Shown here one piece after another: positions 20,005 to 35,082 of a DNA stretch of 64,000 nucleotides. The notes below the pieces were generated by a model. That model saw nothing but the letters and a program-made list of their open reading frames with translations, did no database searches and had not been told where the DNA came from. The position numbers were made by a program, and so were the translations under genes. Source of the stretch: Pelagibacteraceae bacterium AG-349-L23 (GTDB lineage Bacteria > Pseudomonadota > Alphaproteobacteria > Pelagibacterales > Pelagibacteraceae). The stretch spans positions 1 to 64,000 of the forward strand of contig QCDD01000003.1 of the NCBI GenBank assembly GCA_003281045.1, written 5' to 3'. How positions within the stretch are numbered: position 1 is the stretch's first letter; every line of letters begins with the position of its first letter.

Positions 20005-21879
20005 CTATATCTCCAAATACTTTTTATTCCTCAATGACTCTCTGATCTTGTGTCGGTCAATAATCAATTTAAATAATTTAGTTGCCATTGGAGCGGCAGT
20101 TGTACTTCCGTTTCCTCCGTGTTCTACAATGACACTTAATGCATATCTGGGATTTTTATATGGACCAAAGGCTACATATAAAGCATGATCTCTTTGCTCG
20201 TATGGAATCTGGAATGTTTTAAGATCCAATTCTCTTTCTTCCTCAGTAATTTTTTTAACCTGCGCAGTACCAGTTTTACCAGCAAACTGATATTTTGGAT
20301 TATCAATTCTTGAACGATAAGATGTGCCCATTACTTCATTAGTTGAGCCAAAAATAGCATCTTGGACAATTTTAATATTTTTTGAATTTTTATAGAGCGG
20401 TGTAAATTTATCTATAGGTTGATCTTTAACTTTGTCATCTACAACAAGATGAGGATAAATTTTATAACCACCATTTGCAATTTGTGCTGTCATTAAACAT
20501 AATTGAATAGGTGTGGTTTGAATGTAGCCTTGTCCAATTCCTGTTATTATTGTTTCACCTAATAACCATCCTTTACCCAGAGCATTCTTTTTCCATTGAG
20601 TATTTGGAATTAATCCTTTTTTTTCAATGTCAAATAAATTACCAAAAACTTTTTCTCCAAGGCCAAATTTTTTTGCAGTTTCGCTCAATTTATCAACACC
20701 AAGTTTACGGGCAACTTCATAAAAATAGGTGTCACAAGATTGCTTCATGGCATTTCTTAAACTTACATAACCATGACCTTTTTTCTTCCAGCAATGGTAA
20801 GTTTGGCCATACATTTCTGTTTTACCAGTACATCTAACTGTAAAACTTGTGTTAACTATTCCATTCTCAAGTGCAGATAAGGCAACAATCGGTTTAATCG
20901 TTGAACCTGGTGAGTAATTACCTTGTAAAGTTTTATTAACTAATGGTTTCATTGGATCATTTCGAATTAATTGCCAATCATCTTGACTTATACCAAATAC
21001 AAATAAATTTGGATCAAACGATGGTGAAGAATGCATTGCAATTACTGCACCTGTATAAATATCCATTACACAGATAGAACCTGCTTGATCTTTTAATAAT
21101 TCATTAGCTAACTTTTGTACCTCAGTATCTATAGTCAGTCTTAAAGTTTTACCTTTTTCACCTTTTTGAAATTCCAATTGACTTATTCTTCTGCCATAAG
21201 CATTCACTTCATATCTCTCAATATCATTGGTTCCTATTAGTTTTTCCTCAAATGTCTTTTCTAGACCTACTTTTCCAACTTTTAATCCTGGGACAAAATT
21301 CTTTTTTATGGCTTGAGTTGACTCAATATCATCTTGGTTTGCTTGACTGACATAACCAACTAAGTGTGTGAAATTTTCTTTAAAAGGATAGTTTCTTGAA
21401 ATTGATATAACCGGTTTTACACCATTTAAATCATACAAATGATTATTAATCTTTGAAAACTTTTGCCAACTTAAATTATCAGAAACAATTAAAGTTTCCC
21501 AAGGTTTTATTTCATTTTTCTTTTTTAATACTTTTTTAAATTCTGTATCTGATAATTCTAGTAAATCTTTCAAACGATAAATAACATACCTAAAATCCTC
21601 AACTTGTTCTGGTATTACATGAAGTTGATAAGCTTCAAAATTTCCTGCAATGACATTACCAAAATAATCATGAAACTCCCCTCTAACAGGAGCTAATTTC
21701 CATTCTCTAATTCTATTTTTATCAGAGAGGGTTAAGTACTTTTTGTTTTCTTTAACTTGTAAAAAAAATAATCTACTGACTATTCCTATCATCACAAAAA
21801 ATTTTAATGAACCTGTAATGAACATTCTTCTATTAATAGAATTAAGTTTCTTTACATTATCACTTGAAGAATTAATCAT
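20005..21879 (-). CDS. mrdA: Penicillin-binding protein 2
   Basis: Transpeptidase motifs SPGSTIKP, SCDTYFYE, KTGTAQ; adjacent to rodA and mreD. Confidence 0.95.
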   Translation of the reverse strand: MINSSSDNVKKLNSINRRMFITGSLKFFVMIGIVSRLFFLQVKENKKYLTLSDKNRIREWKLAPVRGEFHDYFGNVIAGNFEAYQLHVIPEQVEDFRYVIYRLKDLLELSDTEFKKVLKKKNEIKPWETLIVSDNLSWQKFSKINNHLYDLNGVKPVISISRNYPFKENFTHLVGYVSQANQDDIESTQAIKKNFVPGLKVGKVGLEKTFEEKLIGTNDIERYEVNAYGRRISQLEFQKGEKGKTLRLTIDTEVQKLANELLKDQAGSICVMDIYTGAVIAMHSSPSFDPNLFVFGISQDDWQLIRNDPMKPLVNKTLQGNYSPGSTIKPIVALSALENGIVNTSFTVRCTGKTEMYGQTYHCWKKKGHGYVSLRNAMKQSCDTYFYEVARKLGVDKLSETAKKFGLGEKVFGNLFDIEKKGLIPNTQWKKNALGKGWLLGETIITGIGQGYIQTTPIQLCLMTAQIANGGYKIYPHLVVDDKVKDQPIDKFTPLYKNSKNIKIVQDAIFGSTNEVMGTSYRSRIDNPKYQFAGKTGTAQVKKITEEERELDLKTFQIPYEQRDHALYVAFGPYKNPRYALSVIVEHGGNGSTTAAPMATKLFKLIIDRHKIRESLRNKKYLEI

Positions 21880-22393
21880 TAATTCCTTTCATGTAATATT
21901 TAAATATTGATACAAAAATTATATAAAGTAAAAATGTACAAGTCGTGTTAACTAGATAACTCGTTAAAACCAAATTGTACGAAAAGAATAAACTTAAAAC
22001 TGAGTAATTTAAAGAATTAATCAAACTTATTATAAATAAAAAGTAGAACCAATCTTTCATGGGACTTGGCCTAATTGTTATATTTCTAATATATGCCGTA
22101 GCAATACAAATTAGTGTATAAGACAAGCTGCTAATACCCAGGGGCAAACCTATAACAGTGTCGTTGAGCAAACCGGCAAAAAATACAAAAAGATAATCAA
22201 AATGTTTAAAATCTTTTAAGGTAAAGAAAAAGATCAAAATAAACGGGAAATTAAAAGAAAAATACTCAAGTTTTAAATAATTAAAATCAAATTCATTGAG
22301 CACTGAGACAAATAAGAAAATTATTGGTAACCAGGTATATAATTTAGAAAATGTTCCCTTTGTCTTTAAGTTAGCCACCTGTTCTACCCCCAT
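21872..22393 (-). CDS. mreD: Rod shape-determining protein MreD
   Basis: Position and multi-TM profile; FAGLLNDTVIGLPLGISSLSY. Confidence 0.85.
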   Translation of the reverse strand: MGVEQVANLKTKGTFSKLYTWLPIIFLFVSVLNEFDFNYLKLEYFSFNFPFILIFFFTLKDFKHFDYLFVFFAGLLNDTVIGLPLGISSLSYTLICIATAYIRNITIRPSPMKDWFYFLFIISLINSLNYSVLSLFFSYNLVLTSYLVNTTCTFLLYIIFVSIFKYYMKGIND

Positions 22394-23600
22394 TTAAAAC
22401 ACAACTCTTGTACTCTTCGGTTCCAACATTAAAACCATCAGCATTAAAAAAAGATTTTCTACATTTATGACCATGTTCTAAGTTTAACTTTAAAAATTCT
22501 AATTCTTGAGTATCAATATTGAATTGATTGATTTTTTGCTTTTGTAAAAAAATTTCATTATTTAAAACTGAAATTTGATTGTTTAAATCATTAATTTCAC
22601 TAGTTAAATTTTCATTTTCTTCTATAAATTTTGAATTAGTCTCCTCAATAATTTTAAGCTCATCTTCTAAAATCTTTAATTTTGACTCTTCAAGTTCCTC
22701 ACTTTTATCTTCAATTGGAACTATTTCTGGTTCAACTTGAGGAATTTCAATTTGAGTAATTGTTTCTGCAAAAACATATTTTAATTGTGTAAAGTCGCTG
22801 TAGAATTCAACGTTGTATCTATTAGAAGAACCATTTTTTTTAGATCTTAATTTGCCTATTGGTACTCCACTTTTAAATATTGCTCCGGTACCTGAGGTGT
22901 AAACTATACTTTCATCGACTAACTCCTCTGACAAACCCGCTTTAATATATTTAATTTGTCCAAAATTGTCTCCACTCCCAGTGACTATTGCTTGGATATT
23001 TTGAGGAGCAATTGTTACTGGAACATTAGAATTTAAATCTGATAACAATAATACTCTTGATGTTTTATAATTGACCTCAATTACCCGACCAACTAAATAA
23101 GATTGATCATAAATATTTGTACCAATTTTTATATCGTCTTTACTTCCTTTATTTATGATTATGCTCTTTAGAAAGGGACTATCATGATCAACAATTATTT
23201 TTGCTAAAATTTTATTTGAACTTGAAATATAATCATCAATTAGTACTTTCAGTTCTTGATTTTCATACTGAATAATTTCGTTAGACACAAAATCAGATTT
23301 AAGTTTATCCAATTCATCTCTATTATTTTGATATCTATTAAAAAATGTTGTGTATTCAATTATATTAATAAATGAATTCCTGACAAAGTTTTCAGGTATA
23401 GAGACAATAAAAGATGATCGATAAACCACCTCACTTAATCCAGCCTTCAGATATCTCACTGCCTTAAAGTCTAGGCTTGATAGAAGGATTATAAATATAG
23501 AAATAAATACTAAAGTAAGTAGAGAAAATTTTTGTTGAGTGCTTTTTTTTAAAAAAGCAGAACGAATTGCTATTATAAAATCATCTCTGCTAGAGGCCAT
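22371..23600 (-). CDS. mreC: Rod shape-determining protein MreC with C-terminal coiled-coil and Cys-flanked tail
   Basis: Position between mreB and mreD; MreC core followed by Glu/Lys-rich coiled coil and terminal CRKSFFNADGFNVGTEEYKSC. Confidence 0.9.
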   Translation of the reverse strand: MASSRDDFIIAIRSAFLKKSTQQKFSLLTLVFISIFIILLSSLDFKAVRYLKAGLSEVVYRSSFIVSIPENFVRNSFINIIEYTTFFNRYQNNRDELDKLKSDFVSNEIIQYENQELKVLIDDYISSSNKILAKIIVDHDSPFLKSIIINKGSKDDIKIGTNIYDQSYLVGRVIEVNYKTSRVLLLSDLNSNVPVTIAPQNIQAIVTGSGDNFGQIKYIKAGLSEELVDESIVYTSGTGAIFKSGVPIGKLRSKKNGSSNRYNVEFYSDFTQLKYVFAETITQIEIPQVEPEIVPIEDKSEELEESKLKILEDELKIIEETNSKFIEENENLTSEINDLNNQISVLNNEIFLQKQKINQFNIDTQELEFLKLNLEHGHKCRKSFFNADGFNVGTEEYKSCVLNGGRTGG

Positions 23601-23605
23601 TACTC

Positions 23606-26217
<2,612 letters not shown>

Positions 26218-26305
26218 ATTAAAAATTTTTGTTTTTGAAATATACAACCTCTCGTTTAGATTGCAAAAGTAAAATACAGAATTTATCCCAATTTGGAACT
26301 AAAAT

Positions 26306-27894
<1,589 letters not shown>

Positions 27895-27896
27895 AC

Positions 27897-29663
27897 TTAA
27901 ACTAAAGCTTTACCTTTACCGGTAATTTTATTTTCCTCTTTTTCACTTGGCCCTAATATCATTTGGTTATGAGGTTTTCCTGAAGGGATCATTGGAAAAC
28001 AATTTTCATTTGGATCTACTCGACAATCAAAAATAACAGGTCCATCAAACTCAACCATTTCTCTAATTTTTTCATCCAATTCATCTGGTTTTTCAGCCAT
28101 TATACCCTTACAACCATAAGCCTCTGCCATTTTTATAAAATCAGGTAAAGCCTCAGTATAACTTTCAGAGTAATTTTTCTCATGTAACAATTCTTGCCAT
28201 TGTCTCACCATTCCCATGTATTGATTATTTAAAATAAAAATTTTTATAGGTAGATTATATTGAACTGCAGTAGACATCTCTTGCATTGTCATTAAAACTG
28301 AAGCTTCACCTGCAATATCAATTACTAATTTTTTTGGATGGGCTATTTGGACACCCACAGCGGCAGGTAATCCATATCCCATTGTTCCAAGTCCTCCAGA
28401 GGTCATCCAACGATTCGGTTTATTAAATTTATAATGTTGAGCTGCCCACATTTGATGTTGACCTACCTCAGTCGTAACATAAGTATCTTTATCTTTTGTA
28501 AGTTCATATAATCTTTGAACTGCATGTTGAGGTTTTATGGTTTCATCACTATTTTTAAAATGAAGTGAATTTTTTGTTCGCCATTTTTGTATCTGTTCCC
28601 ACCATTTAGCAATTTGTTGCTTATTAGATTTTTTCAAATCTAAGTTTTTTTTCTTTAGGGTTTTAGTAATTCCTTTTAAAACCTCTTTAACATCACCAAC
28701 TAATGCTAAATCAACTTTAATGATTTTATTTATTGATGAAGGATCAATATCGATATGAACTTTTTTGGATTTTGGAGAGAACTCATCAATTTTACCAGTT
28801 ATTCTATCATCAAATCTAGCACCAATATTAATTAATAAATCACAATCATGCATTGCGTTATTGGCTTCATAGGTTCCGTGCATACCAAGCATGCCTAAAA
28901 ATTGATTATCATCTCCTGGATACGCACCCAAACCTTGCAGTGTTGAAGTGATTGGAAAACCTGTAAGCTCTACAAGTTCTCTTAAAACATTGCTCGCCTC
29001 TGGTCCAGAGTTTATAACTCCACCACCAGAATAAATGATGGGTTTTTTTGATTTATTCATAAGATCAATCAAAGTATCAATGTCCTTTTGTGAAAAATGA
29101 TTTAACGATTTTCCATTTAGTTTTTTTTCAATTTTGGGTTTTGAATAACTCATTTTAGCAAACTGAATATCTTTAGGTATATCGACTAAAACTGGCCCCG
29201 GTCTTCCTGTTGTTGCAACTCTAAAAGCCTCATGAAGAGTTTTTGATAAATCTTTAATATCTTTGACTAACCAATTATGTTTTGTACATGGTCTTGTAAT
29301 ACCTGTTGTGTCACATTCCTGAAATGCATCTGTTCCAATTAAATGTGTTGGCACTTGTCCTGATATACAAACTAGTGGAACAGAATCCATATATGCATCT
29401 GTTAATGCGGTAACAACATTGGTTGCTCCAGGACCAGAAGTAACAAGTACAACACCTGGTTTGCCTGATGATCTGGCATATCCTTCTGCAGCATGACCTG
29501 CACCTTGTTCATGTCTTACCAAAATATGCTTAATAGTATTATGATTTTTTAATTCATCATAAATCGGTAATACCGCACCACCTGGATAGCCAAAAATAAA
29601 TTCAACATGTTGATCTTCAAGACATTTGAATACAATTTCGGCACCTGTATATAATTTAGACAT
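27897..29663 (-). CDS. ilvB: Acetolactate synthase large subunit
   Basis: [56 protein letters not shown]-binding region. Confidence 0.96.
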   Translation of the reverse strand: MSKLYTGAEIVFKCLEDQHVEFIFGYPGGAVLPIYDELKNHNTIKHILVRHEQGAGHAAEGYARSSGKPGVVLVTSGPGATNVVTALTDAYMDSVPLVCISGQVPTHLIGTDAFQECDTTGITRPCTKHNWLVKDIKDLSKTLHEAFRVATTGRPGPVLVDIPKDIQFAKMSYSKPKIEKKLNGKSLNHFSQKDIDTLIDLMNKSKKPIIYSGGGVINSGPEASNVLRELVELTGFPITSTLQGLGAYPGDDNQFLGMLGMHGTYEANNAMHDCDLLINIGARFDDRITGKIDEFSPKSKKVHIDIDPSSINKIIKVDLALVGDVKEVLKGITKTLKKKNLDLKKSNKQQIAKWWEQIQKWRTKNSLHFKNSDETIKPQHAVQRLYELTKDKDTYVTTEVGQHQMWAAQHYKFNKPNRWMTSGGLGTMGYGLPAAVGVQIAHPKKLVIDIAGEASVLMTMQEMSTAVQYNLPIKIFILNNQYMGMVRQWQELLHEKNYSESYTEALPDFIKMAEAYGCKGIMAEKPDELDEKIREMVEFDGPVIFDCRVDPNENCFPMIPSGKPHNQMILGPSEKEENKITGKGKALV

Positions 29664-29665
29664 TC

Positions 29666-29697
29666 GACCAATCTAGCTGAAGTTGTGCTTATTGGTC
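29666..29697 (-). promoter_or_regulatory. Inverted repeat GACCAAT-N18-ATTGGTC abutting the ilvB start; overlaps a possible promoter TTGACC-N18-TAGATT
   Basis: Perfect 7-bp arms read directly from sequence; promoter boxes matched by eye. Confidence 0.45.
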
Positions 29698-29716
29698 AAG
29701 AATTAGTACGTGATAT

Positions 29717-30625
29717 CTAAATTTTTTTTAAAAATTTATTTAGATCCTCTGACTTTATTTTGTTCCAATCCATCATATTACCTCTGCCCCAAGTAGATTG
29801 TCTCTTTGCATATTGCCTAGTCTTTATTGATATTTTTTGAATTACCTCTGATATCTCAATTTTTTTCTTAAGATATTCTCTAATTTCTGCAATTCCGATA
29901 GCCTTAGAGGCAGTTTTAACTTTTGGAACCTTTAATTTTATAAATTTTTTAACCTCTGAAACTGCTCCATTTTTAATCATATCTTGTGTTCGATCCTCAA
30001 TTCTCTTAATTAACTCAGCTCTTGGAAAATCAATATAAATTTTAAAAAAATCATCATTTTCATAATCTGATCGTGTACTTTTAAACCAATCGTAAATTGA
30101 TCTTTTTGTAAATGATTTAACTTCATAAGCTCGAATTACTCTCTGAGTGTCTGAAGGTTTAACAAAGTTTTTTGATATAGGATCTAGCTTAATTAATTCT
30201 AAAAAAAACTTCTTTGTTCCAATTTTTTTATGCAACAACCTTATTTTTGATCTTAATCGAATTGGAATATTTGGGATATTTACTAAACCCTCTGTAATTG
30301 CTTTAAAGTATAATCCGGTACCACCCACAAGAATAGGTATCTTTTTTCTTTTTTTTATATCTAAAATCTTTTTATTAACTAATTTTAACCAATCTCCTGT
30401 TGAAAAGTTTTTTTTTACGCTTTTAAATCCATATAAATGATGCTTAATATTCTTGTAATTTTTTGGAAAAGGTCTTGCAGATAAAATTTTTAATTCTTTA
30501 TACACTTGCATGCTATCAGCATTAACAATCTCACCTCTAATTTTTTTGGCAAGTTTAATTGCAAAATTAGATTTTCCTGATGCAGTTGGGCCATAAATTA
30601 AAATAATTTTGGATTTCAAATCCAT
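29717..30625 (-). CDS. miaA: tRNA dimethylallyltransferase
   Basis: IYGPTASGKSNFAIKLA, VNADSMQVYKEL, VGGTGLYFKA. Confidence 0.95.
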   Translation of the reverse strand: MDLKSKIILIYGPTASGKSNFAIKLAKKIRGEIVNADSMQVYKELKILSARPFPKNYKNIKHHLYGFKSVKKNFSTGDWLKLVNKKILDIKKRKKIPILVGGTGLYFKAITEGLVNIPNIPIRLRSKIRLLHKKIGTKKFFLELIKLDPISKNFVKPSDTQRVIRAYEVKSFTKRSIYDWFKSTRSDYENDDFFKIYIDFPRAELIKRIEDRTQDMIKNGAVSEVKKFIKLKVPKVKTASKAIGIAEIREYLKKKIEISEVIQKISIKTRQYAKRQSTWGRGNMMDWNKIKSEDLNKFLKKI

Positions 30626-30628
30626 TAA

Positions 30629-32032
30629 TTAATCTAATTTAACACCAATATATCTTCTTTGATTTTGGCTATTATAGATAACTAATAAAATAGTTTTTTG
30701 ATTACTATTTAAGACTTGTTTCACAATTTGGTTTAAATCATTTACATTTCTAATTTTTTTCTTTTGAGCTTCTAAAATTATACTATTTACTTCAACAGAA
30801 CTTAACAAAGGACTATCATTTGCTATTTTAGTAACAACTAATCCAGTAGTTTGATTAGGTAAGTTTCTTGATTTTATATCTTCTTTATTCATTTGCCTTA
30901 CAGTTATTTTTAAATCTTTTATCTCTATTTCTTTCGGACTTTCTGATTTTTCTGAAACTTTAAAATCCTCTGAAGTTTCTAATCTTCCAAGTGTAACAAT
31001 TTTAACAATTTCTTTTTTATCTCTCCAAATTTTTACTTCCACTTTTTTCCCAACCGCAGTTCTTGCAACAATCATAGGAAGTTCCTTCATCTGATTAATT
31101 TTTTCTCCATTAAATTCTAAAATAATATCGCCAGCTTTTACTCCTGCTTTAGCAGATGGACTGTTCTCTGCAACACTTGCAACTAATGCCCCACGAGGTT
31201 TATCTAATTTCTCAACTTCAGCAATTTCTTTTGTCACATCTTGAATTCTTACACCTAACCAACCACGTTTTGTTTCTCCGAACTCTATTAACTGATCAAT
31301 AACTATTTTTGCACTATTTGAAGGAATTGAAAAACCGATTCCAATTGATCCATTCCTTCCAAGGATAGCTGTATTAATTCCAATCACATTTCCGTTCATA
31401 TCAAATAAAGGCCCACCCGAGTTTCCTTGATTGATTGATGCATCAGTCTGAATATAATCTTCGTACCTACTTAAACCTATCGATCTATTTCTTGCAGAAA
31501 TAATTCCTGAAGTTACAGTTCCTCCAAGACCAAAAGGATTTCCAATTGCTATTACCCAGTCACCTATTCTTGCTTTGTCAGAGTCACCAAATTTTACAGG
31601 TTTAAACTTTTCATTTGTCTCAAGTTGAAGAACTGCAATATCAGACAATGGATCAGCGCCTAAAACTTTTGCTTTAATTTCTTTGTCACCTACTCTTATA
31701 ATAATATCATCGGCATCTTGAATGACGTGATTGTTTGTAACAACAATCCCTTTTTCATCTATAATAAACCCTGACCCTAAAGCCGCTGATGGTCTCTCTT
31801 GTGGTGTTCCAAATTCTTTAAACATGTCTTCAAATGGTGAACCTGGAGGAAATTGAAAAGGGAAAGGATTTGTTTGTGTTTTAACCATTGTAGTTGTTGA
31901 AATATTAACCACAGATGGCATCAACTTTTCAGCTAAATCAGCAAAAGAACTAGGATGATTTTGGGCGAACGATTTTAATTGAGAACTTATAATCAAAATA
32001 ATCGCTATAAATAATTTATTTATTCTAATCAT
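30629..32032 (-). CDS. degP: Do/DegP-like periplasmic serine protease with two PDZ domains
   Basis: ALGSGFIIDEKGIVVTNNHVI, DIAVLQ, NQGNSGGPLFD, PDZ repeats. Confidence 0.93.
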   Translation of the reverse strand: MIRINKLFIAIILIISSQLKSFAQNHPSSFADLAEKLMPSVVNISTTTMVKTQTNPFPFQFPPGSPFEDMFKEFGTPQERPSAALGSGFIIDEKGIVVTNNHVIQDADDIIIRVGDKEIKAKVLGADPLSDIAVLQLETNEKFKPVKFGDSDKARIGDWVIAIGNPFGLGGTVTSGIISARNRSIGLSRYEDYIQTDASINQGNSGGPLFDMNGNVIGINTAILGRNGSIGIGFSIPSNSAKIVIDQLIEFGETKRGWLGVRIQDVTKEIAEVEKLDKPRGALVASVAENSPSAKAGVKAGDIILEFNGEKINQMKELPMIVARTAVGKKVEVKIWRDKKEIVKIVTLGRLETSEDFKVSEKSESPKEIEIKDLKITVRQMNKEDIKSRNLPNQTTGLVVTKIANDSPLLSSVEVNSIILEAQKKKIRNVNDLNQIVKQVLNSNQKTILLVIYNSQNQRRYIGVKLD

Positions 32033-32033
32033 T

Positions 32034-32219
32034 TTAGTTCTTCATATAATAAATAATTATAAAGCCTAATACTGCAAAGATTAATCCACCCGATCTAAGT
32101 TGACTATCTTTTATAAGCTCTAATTTTTTAAGCATACTTTTCATTTTTGATGGAAATATGGCATATAAAATTCCCTCAATAAATAAGAATAGACCAAAAG
32201 CAATGATCAATTCTTTCAT
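32034..32219 (-). CDS. DUF2065 family small membrane protein
   Basis: 61-aa two-TM ORF FIEGILYAIFPSKMK...RSGGLIFAVLGFIIIY between degP and hflC. Confidence 0.8.
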   Translation of the reverse strand: MKELIIAFGLFLFIEGILYAIFPSKMKSMLKKLELIKDSQLRSGGLIFAVLGFIIIYYMKN

Positions 32220-32226
32220 GATTAAT

Positions 32227-33096
32227 CTATTGTGAATTTGGTTTTATATTTCCAAAAAATTTAAAGAACTCACTATCAGGAGATAGTATTAAAGAAGTCT
32301 CCCCACCAATTAAAGCTTTTTCGTAAGCCTGCATGGCTCTGTAAAAAGCAAAGAATTCTGGATCTTGGCCAAAAGCATTAGCGAAAATATTATTTCTTTT
32401 TCCATCGCCTTCTCCTTTCATGATCTCAGATTTTTTTTGTGCATCTGCTAAAATAACTGTTACTTCTTTATCAGCAGTCGATGTTATCGTGACCGCCATT
32501 TCGGCACCTTTTGCTCTAAACTCTTTTGCTTCTCTCTCCCTCTCTGTTTGCATTCTTCTAAAGATCGCATCACTATTTGCTTGAGGAAGATCGGCACGTT
32601 TAATTCTTACATCTACAATTTCAATACCAAAGTTTTGTGCCTCATTGTTTACACCCTCTTGAATTAAAGCCATTTGTTTCGTTCTATCCTCTGATAAAAG
32701 CGTTTGTAGCTCTTGCTGACCTAATACGTTCCTAATTCTTGAATTGATAATTGTTGCCAATCTAGATCTTGCAACTCTTTCATTTCCAACTGAGATATAA
32801 AACTTTAGAGGGTCCACAATTTGAAATCTTGCAAAAGCATCAACAATTAATCTTTTTTGATCCGATGCAATCACCTCTTCAGGTGGTGTATCTAAATTTA
32901 AAATTCGCTTATCTAAAAATACGACGTTTTGGATAAATGGTAATTTAAAGTTTAATCCAGGTTTTAGAATTATTCTTTTTGGATCTCCAAATTGAAGTAC
33001 AATCGCTTGATTAACTTCTTTAACAATAAATATTGAAAAAAATAATGTTGCAGCAATAAAAACGGCTAATCCTGCTATAATTTTTCCTGCTTTCAT
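32227..33096 (-). CDS. hflC: HflC protease modulator
   Basis: SPFH domain VKEVNQAIVLQFGDPKRIILKPGLNFKLPF; paired with hflK. Confidence 0.94.
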   Translation of the reverse strand: MKAGKIIAGLAVFIAATLFFSIFIVKEVNQAIVLQFGDPKRIILKPGLNFKLPFIQNVVFLDKRILNLDTPPEEVIASDQKRLIVDAFARFQIVDPLKFYISVGNERVARSRLATIINSRIRNVLGQQELQTLLSEDRTKQMALIQEGVNNEAQNFGIEIVDVRIKRADLPQANSDAIFRRMQTEREREAKEFRAKGAEMAVTITSTADKEVTVILADAQKKSEIMKGEGDGKRNNIFANAFGQDPEFFAFYRAMQAYEKALIGGETSLILSPDSEFFKFFGNIKPNSQ

Positions 33097-33097
33097 T

Positions 33098-34207
33098 TTA
33101 ATTGGTCACTTTCTTTTTTAATTCCGGTAATGGTAAATATGGAACAACACCTGAACCAGCATTTTTCTCAATGATTACTTTATCAATATCAGCTAATACT
33201 TTTTCCATCGTTTCTAAATACATTCTTTCTTGAGTTACAGATTTCGCTTTTTTATACTCATTATAAATAGCTAAGAACCTACTTGCTTCACCCTCTGCTT
33301 TAGCTACCACTTCTTTTTTATAAGCTTCTGCAGCTTGTAAAATTTTTGCAGCTTCCCCTCGTGCTCTTGGGATTACATCATTAGCGTAAGCTTCGGCTTC
33401 ATTCTTTGATCTTTCCATGTCTGCTCTAGCAGCTTGCACGTCTCTAAACGCATCAATAACTTGATCTGGTGGATCTGCTTTTTGCGTTTGAACTTGAGTG
33501 ATTTGAATTCCTGATGTGTATTCATCTAATATCTTTTGGATAATTTCTTGTGTATCTGTTTCTATTAAAGATCTTCCTTCTGTCAAAATTGGCTGAATAT
33601 CAGATCTTGCAATTACTTCTCTCATTGCTGTTTCTGCAGCAGCTTTAACTGTTCCCTCTGGGTCTTGTATCTTAAATAAAAAATTACCCGCGTCTTTAAT
33701 CACCCAAAAAACAGAAAAATCTATATTCACGATATTTTCATCACCAGTAAGCATGAGACTTTCTTGTGGTACGTCTGCTACCCCTCCTGCCGCTGAAGAA
33801 AAACCACTATCTCTTTCTGATCTAAAACCAATATCTATTCTGTTAACTTTTGTTACTTTTGGTGTTAAAACAGATTCTACTGGGAAAGGGATATGATAGT
33901 TCAAACCTGGTTGGGTTGTTTTGACAAACTTTCCAAATCTTAAAACAACACCTTGTTCATCAGGAAGTACTCTATAAAGACCACTCGCCAACCAAACAAA
34001 ACCTAAAATAATTAATACTAAAACTACTTGCTTTCCTCCAGAGGAACTTCCGCCTGGTAAAAGTTTTTTAATTTTTTCTTGAAACTCTTTTATAATTTTA
34101 TCTACATCAGGTGGCCGTGGACCTCTTCCAGAGCCATTACCACTACCACCTCCACCTGGAGGTGATCCCCAAGGACTACCGCCTCTTTGTTGAAAATCAT
34201 CTGACAT
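33098..34207 (-). CDS. hflK: HflK protease modulator
   Basis: Gly-rich N-terminus, RVLPDEQGVVLRFGKFVKTTQPGLNYHIPFP; paired with hflC. Confidence 0.94.
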   Translation of the reverse strand: MSDDFQQRGGSPWGSPPGGGGSGNGSGRGPRPPDVDKIIKEFQEKIKKLLPGGSSSGGKQVVLVLIILGFVWLASGLYRVLPDEQGVVLRFGKFVKTTQPGLNYHIPFPVESVLTPKVTKVNRIDIGFRSERDSGFSSAAGGVADVPQESLMLTGDENIVNIDFSVFWVIKDAGNFLFKIQDPEGTVKAAAETAMREVIARSDIQPILTEGRSLIETDTQEIIQKILDEYTSGIQITQVQTQKADPPDQVIDAFRDVQAARADMERSKNEAEAYANDVIPRARGEAAKILQAAEAYKKEVVAKAEGEASRFLAIYNEYKKAKSVTQERMYLETMEKVLADIDKVIIEKNAGSGVVPYLPLPELKKKVTN

Positions 34208-34257
34208 AGACTATCTATATAGTGTCTAATTTCACAAAAACAAGCTAAGATCAAAAA

Positions 34258-35082
34258 ATGCCAGATAAAAAGCCAGAACTAAGTGCCGCAACGAGTAAAG
34301 ATAGTGGGCGAAAGGTATTCACAAAAAAACCAATTATTGGAACAAAATTTACTATTGCAATTTCGAGTGCAAAAGGAGGGGTCGGAAAGTCAACTTTTGC
34401 AACTAATCTTGCAATAGCATTAAAACATATTGGATGTAAAGTTGGTTTGTTAGATGCAGATATTTATGGACCTTCAATTCCAAAAATGTTTGGTATAAAT
34501 GAAAAACCTAAAAGCGATGGCCAAAAACTAGATCCTATAATTAAATATGATATTCAGTGTATGTCTATTGGTTTTCTTACCGATCAGCAAACTCCAATGA
34601 TTTGGAGGGGTCCAATGGTAACAAGTGCAATAAGAACATTTACTCAAAAAGTAAATTGGAAAGATTTAGACTTTATAATTGTAGATATGCCTCCTGGAAC
34701 AGGAGATACACAATTAACTTTCTCACAAGAAATTAAAATGGATGGAGCAATAATAGTCTCAACACCTCAAGAAGTGTCTTTATTAGATGTAAAAAGAGGA
34801 ATTAAAATGTTTGATAAACTAGGGGTAAAAATTTTAGGACTTATAGAAAACATGAGTTACTTCATTGGAGATGATAATAAAAAATATAAAATATTCGGTG
34901 AAGGTGGAGTTCGTAAAACTTCAGAGGAATTCAATAAAGAGTTTTTGGGTGAAATACCAATTAACTCTGAAATAGGAAAGACAAGTGATAATGGAAAACC
35001 AATCGTTGAGGAAGATCCAAATTGTGAAATTTCAAAAATTTATATAAATTTTGCTAATAAAATTAAATCAACTTATCTTTAA
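34258..35082 (+). CDS. mrp: Mrp/NBP35 family Fe-S carrier ATPase
   Basis: [52 protein letters not shown]. Confidence 0.93.
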   Translation: MPDKKPELSAATSKDSGRKVFTKKPIIGTKFTIAISSAKGGVGKSTFATNLAIALKHIGCKVGLLDADIYGPSIPKMFGINEKPKSDGQKLDPIIKYDIQCMSIGFLTDQQTPMIWRGPMVTSAIRTFTQKVNWKDLDFIIVDMPPGTGDTQLTFSQEIKMDGAIIVSTPQEVSLLDVKRGIKMFDKLGVKILGLIENMSYFIGDDNKKYKIFGEGGVRKTSEEFNKEFLGEIPINSEIGKTSDNGKPIVEEDPNCEISKIYINFANKIKSTYL

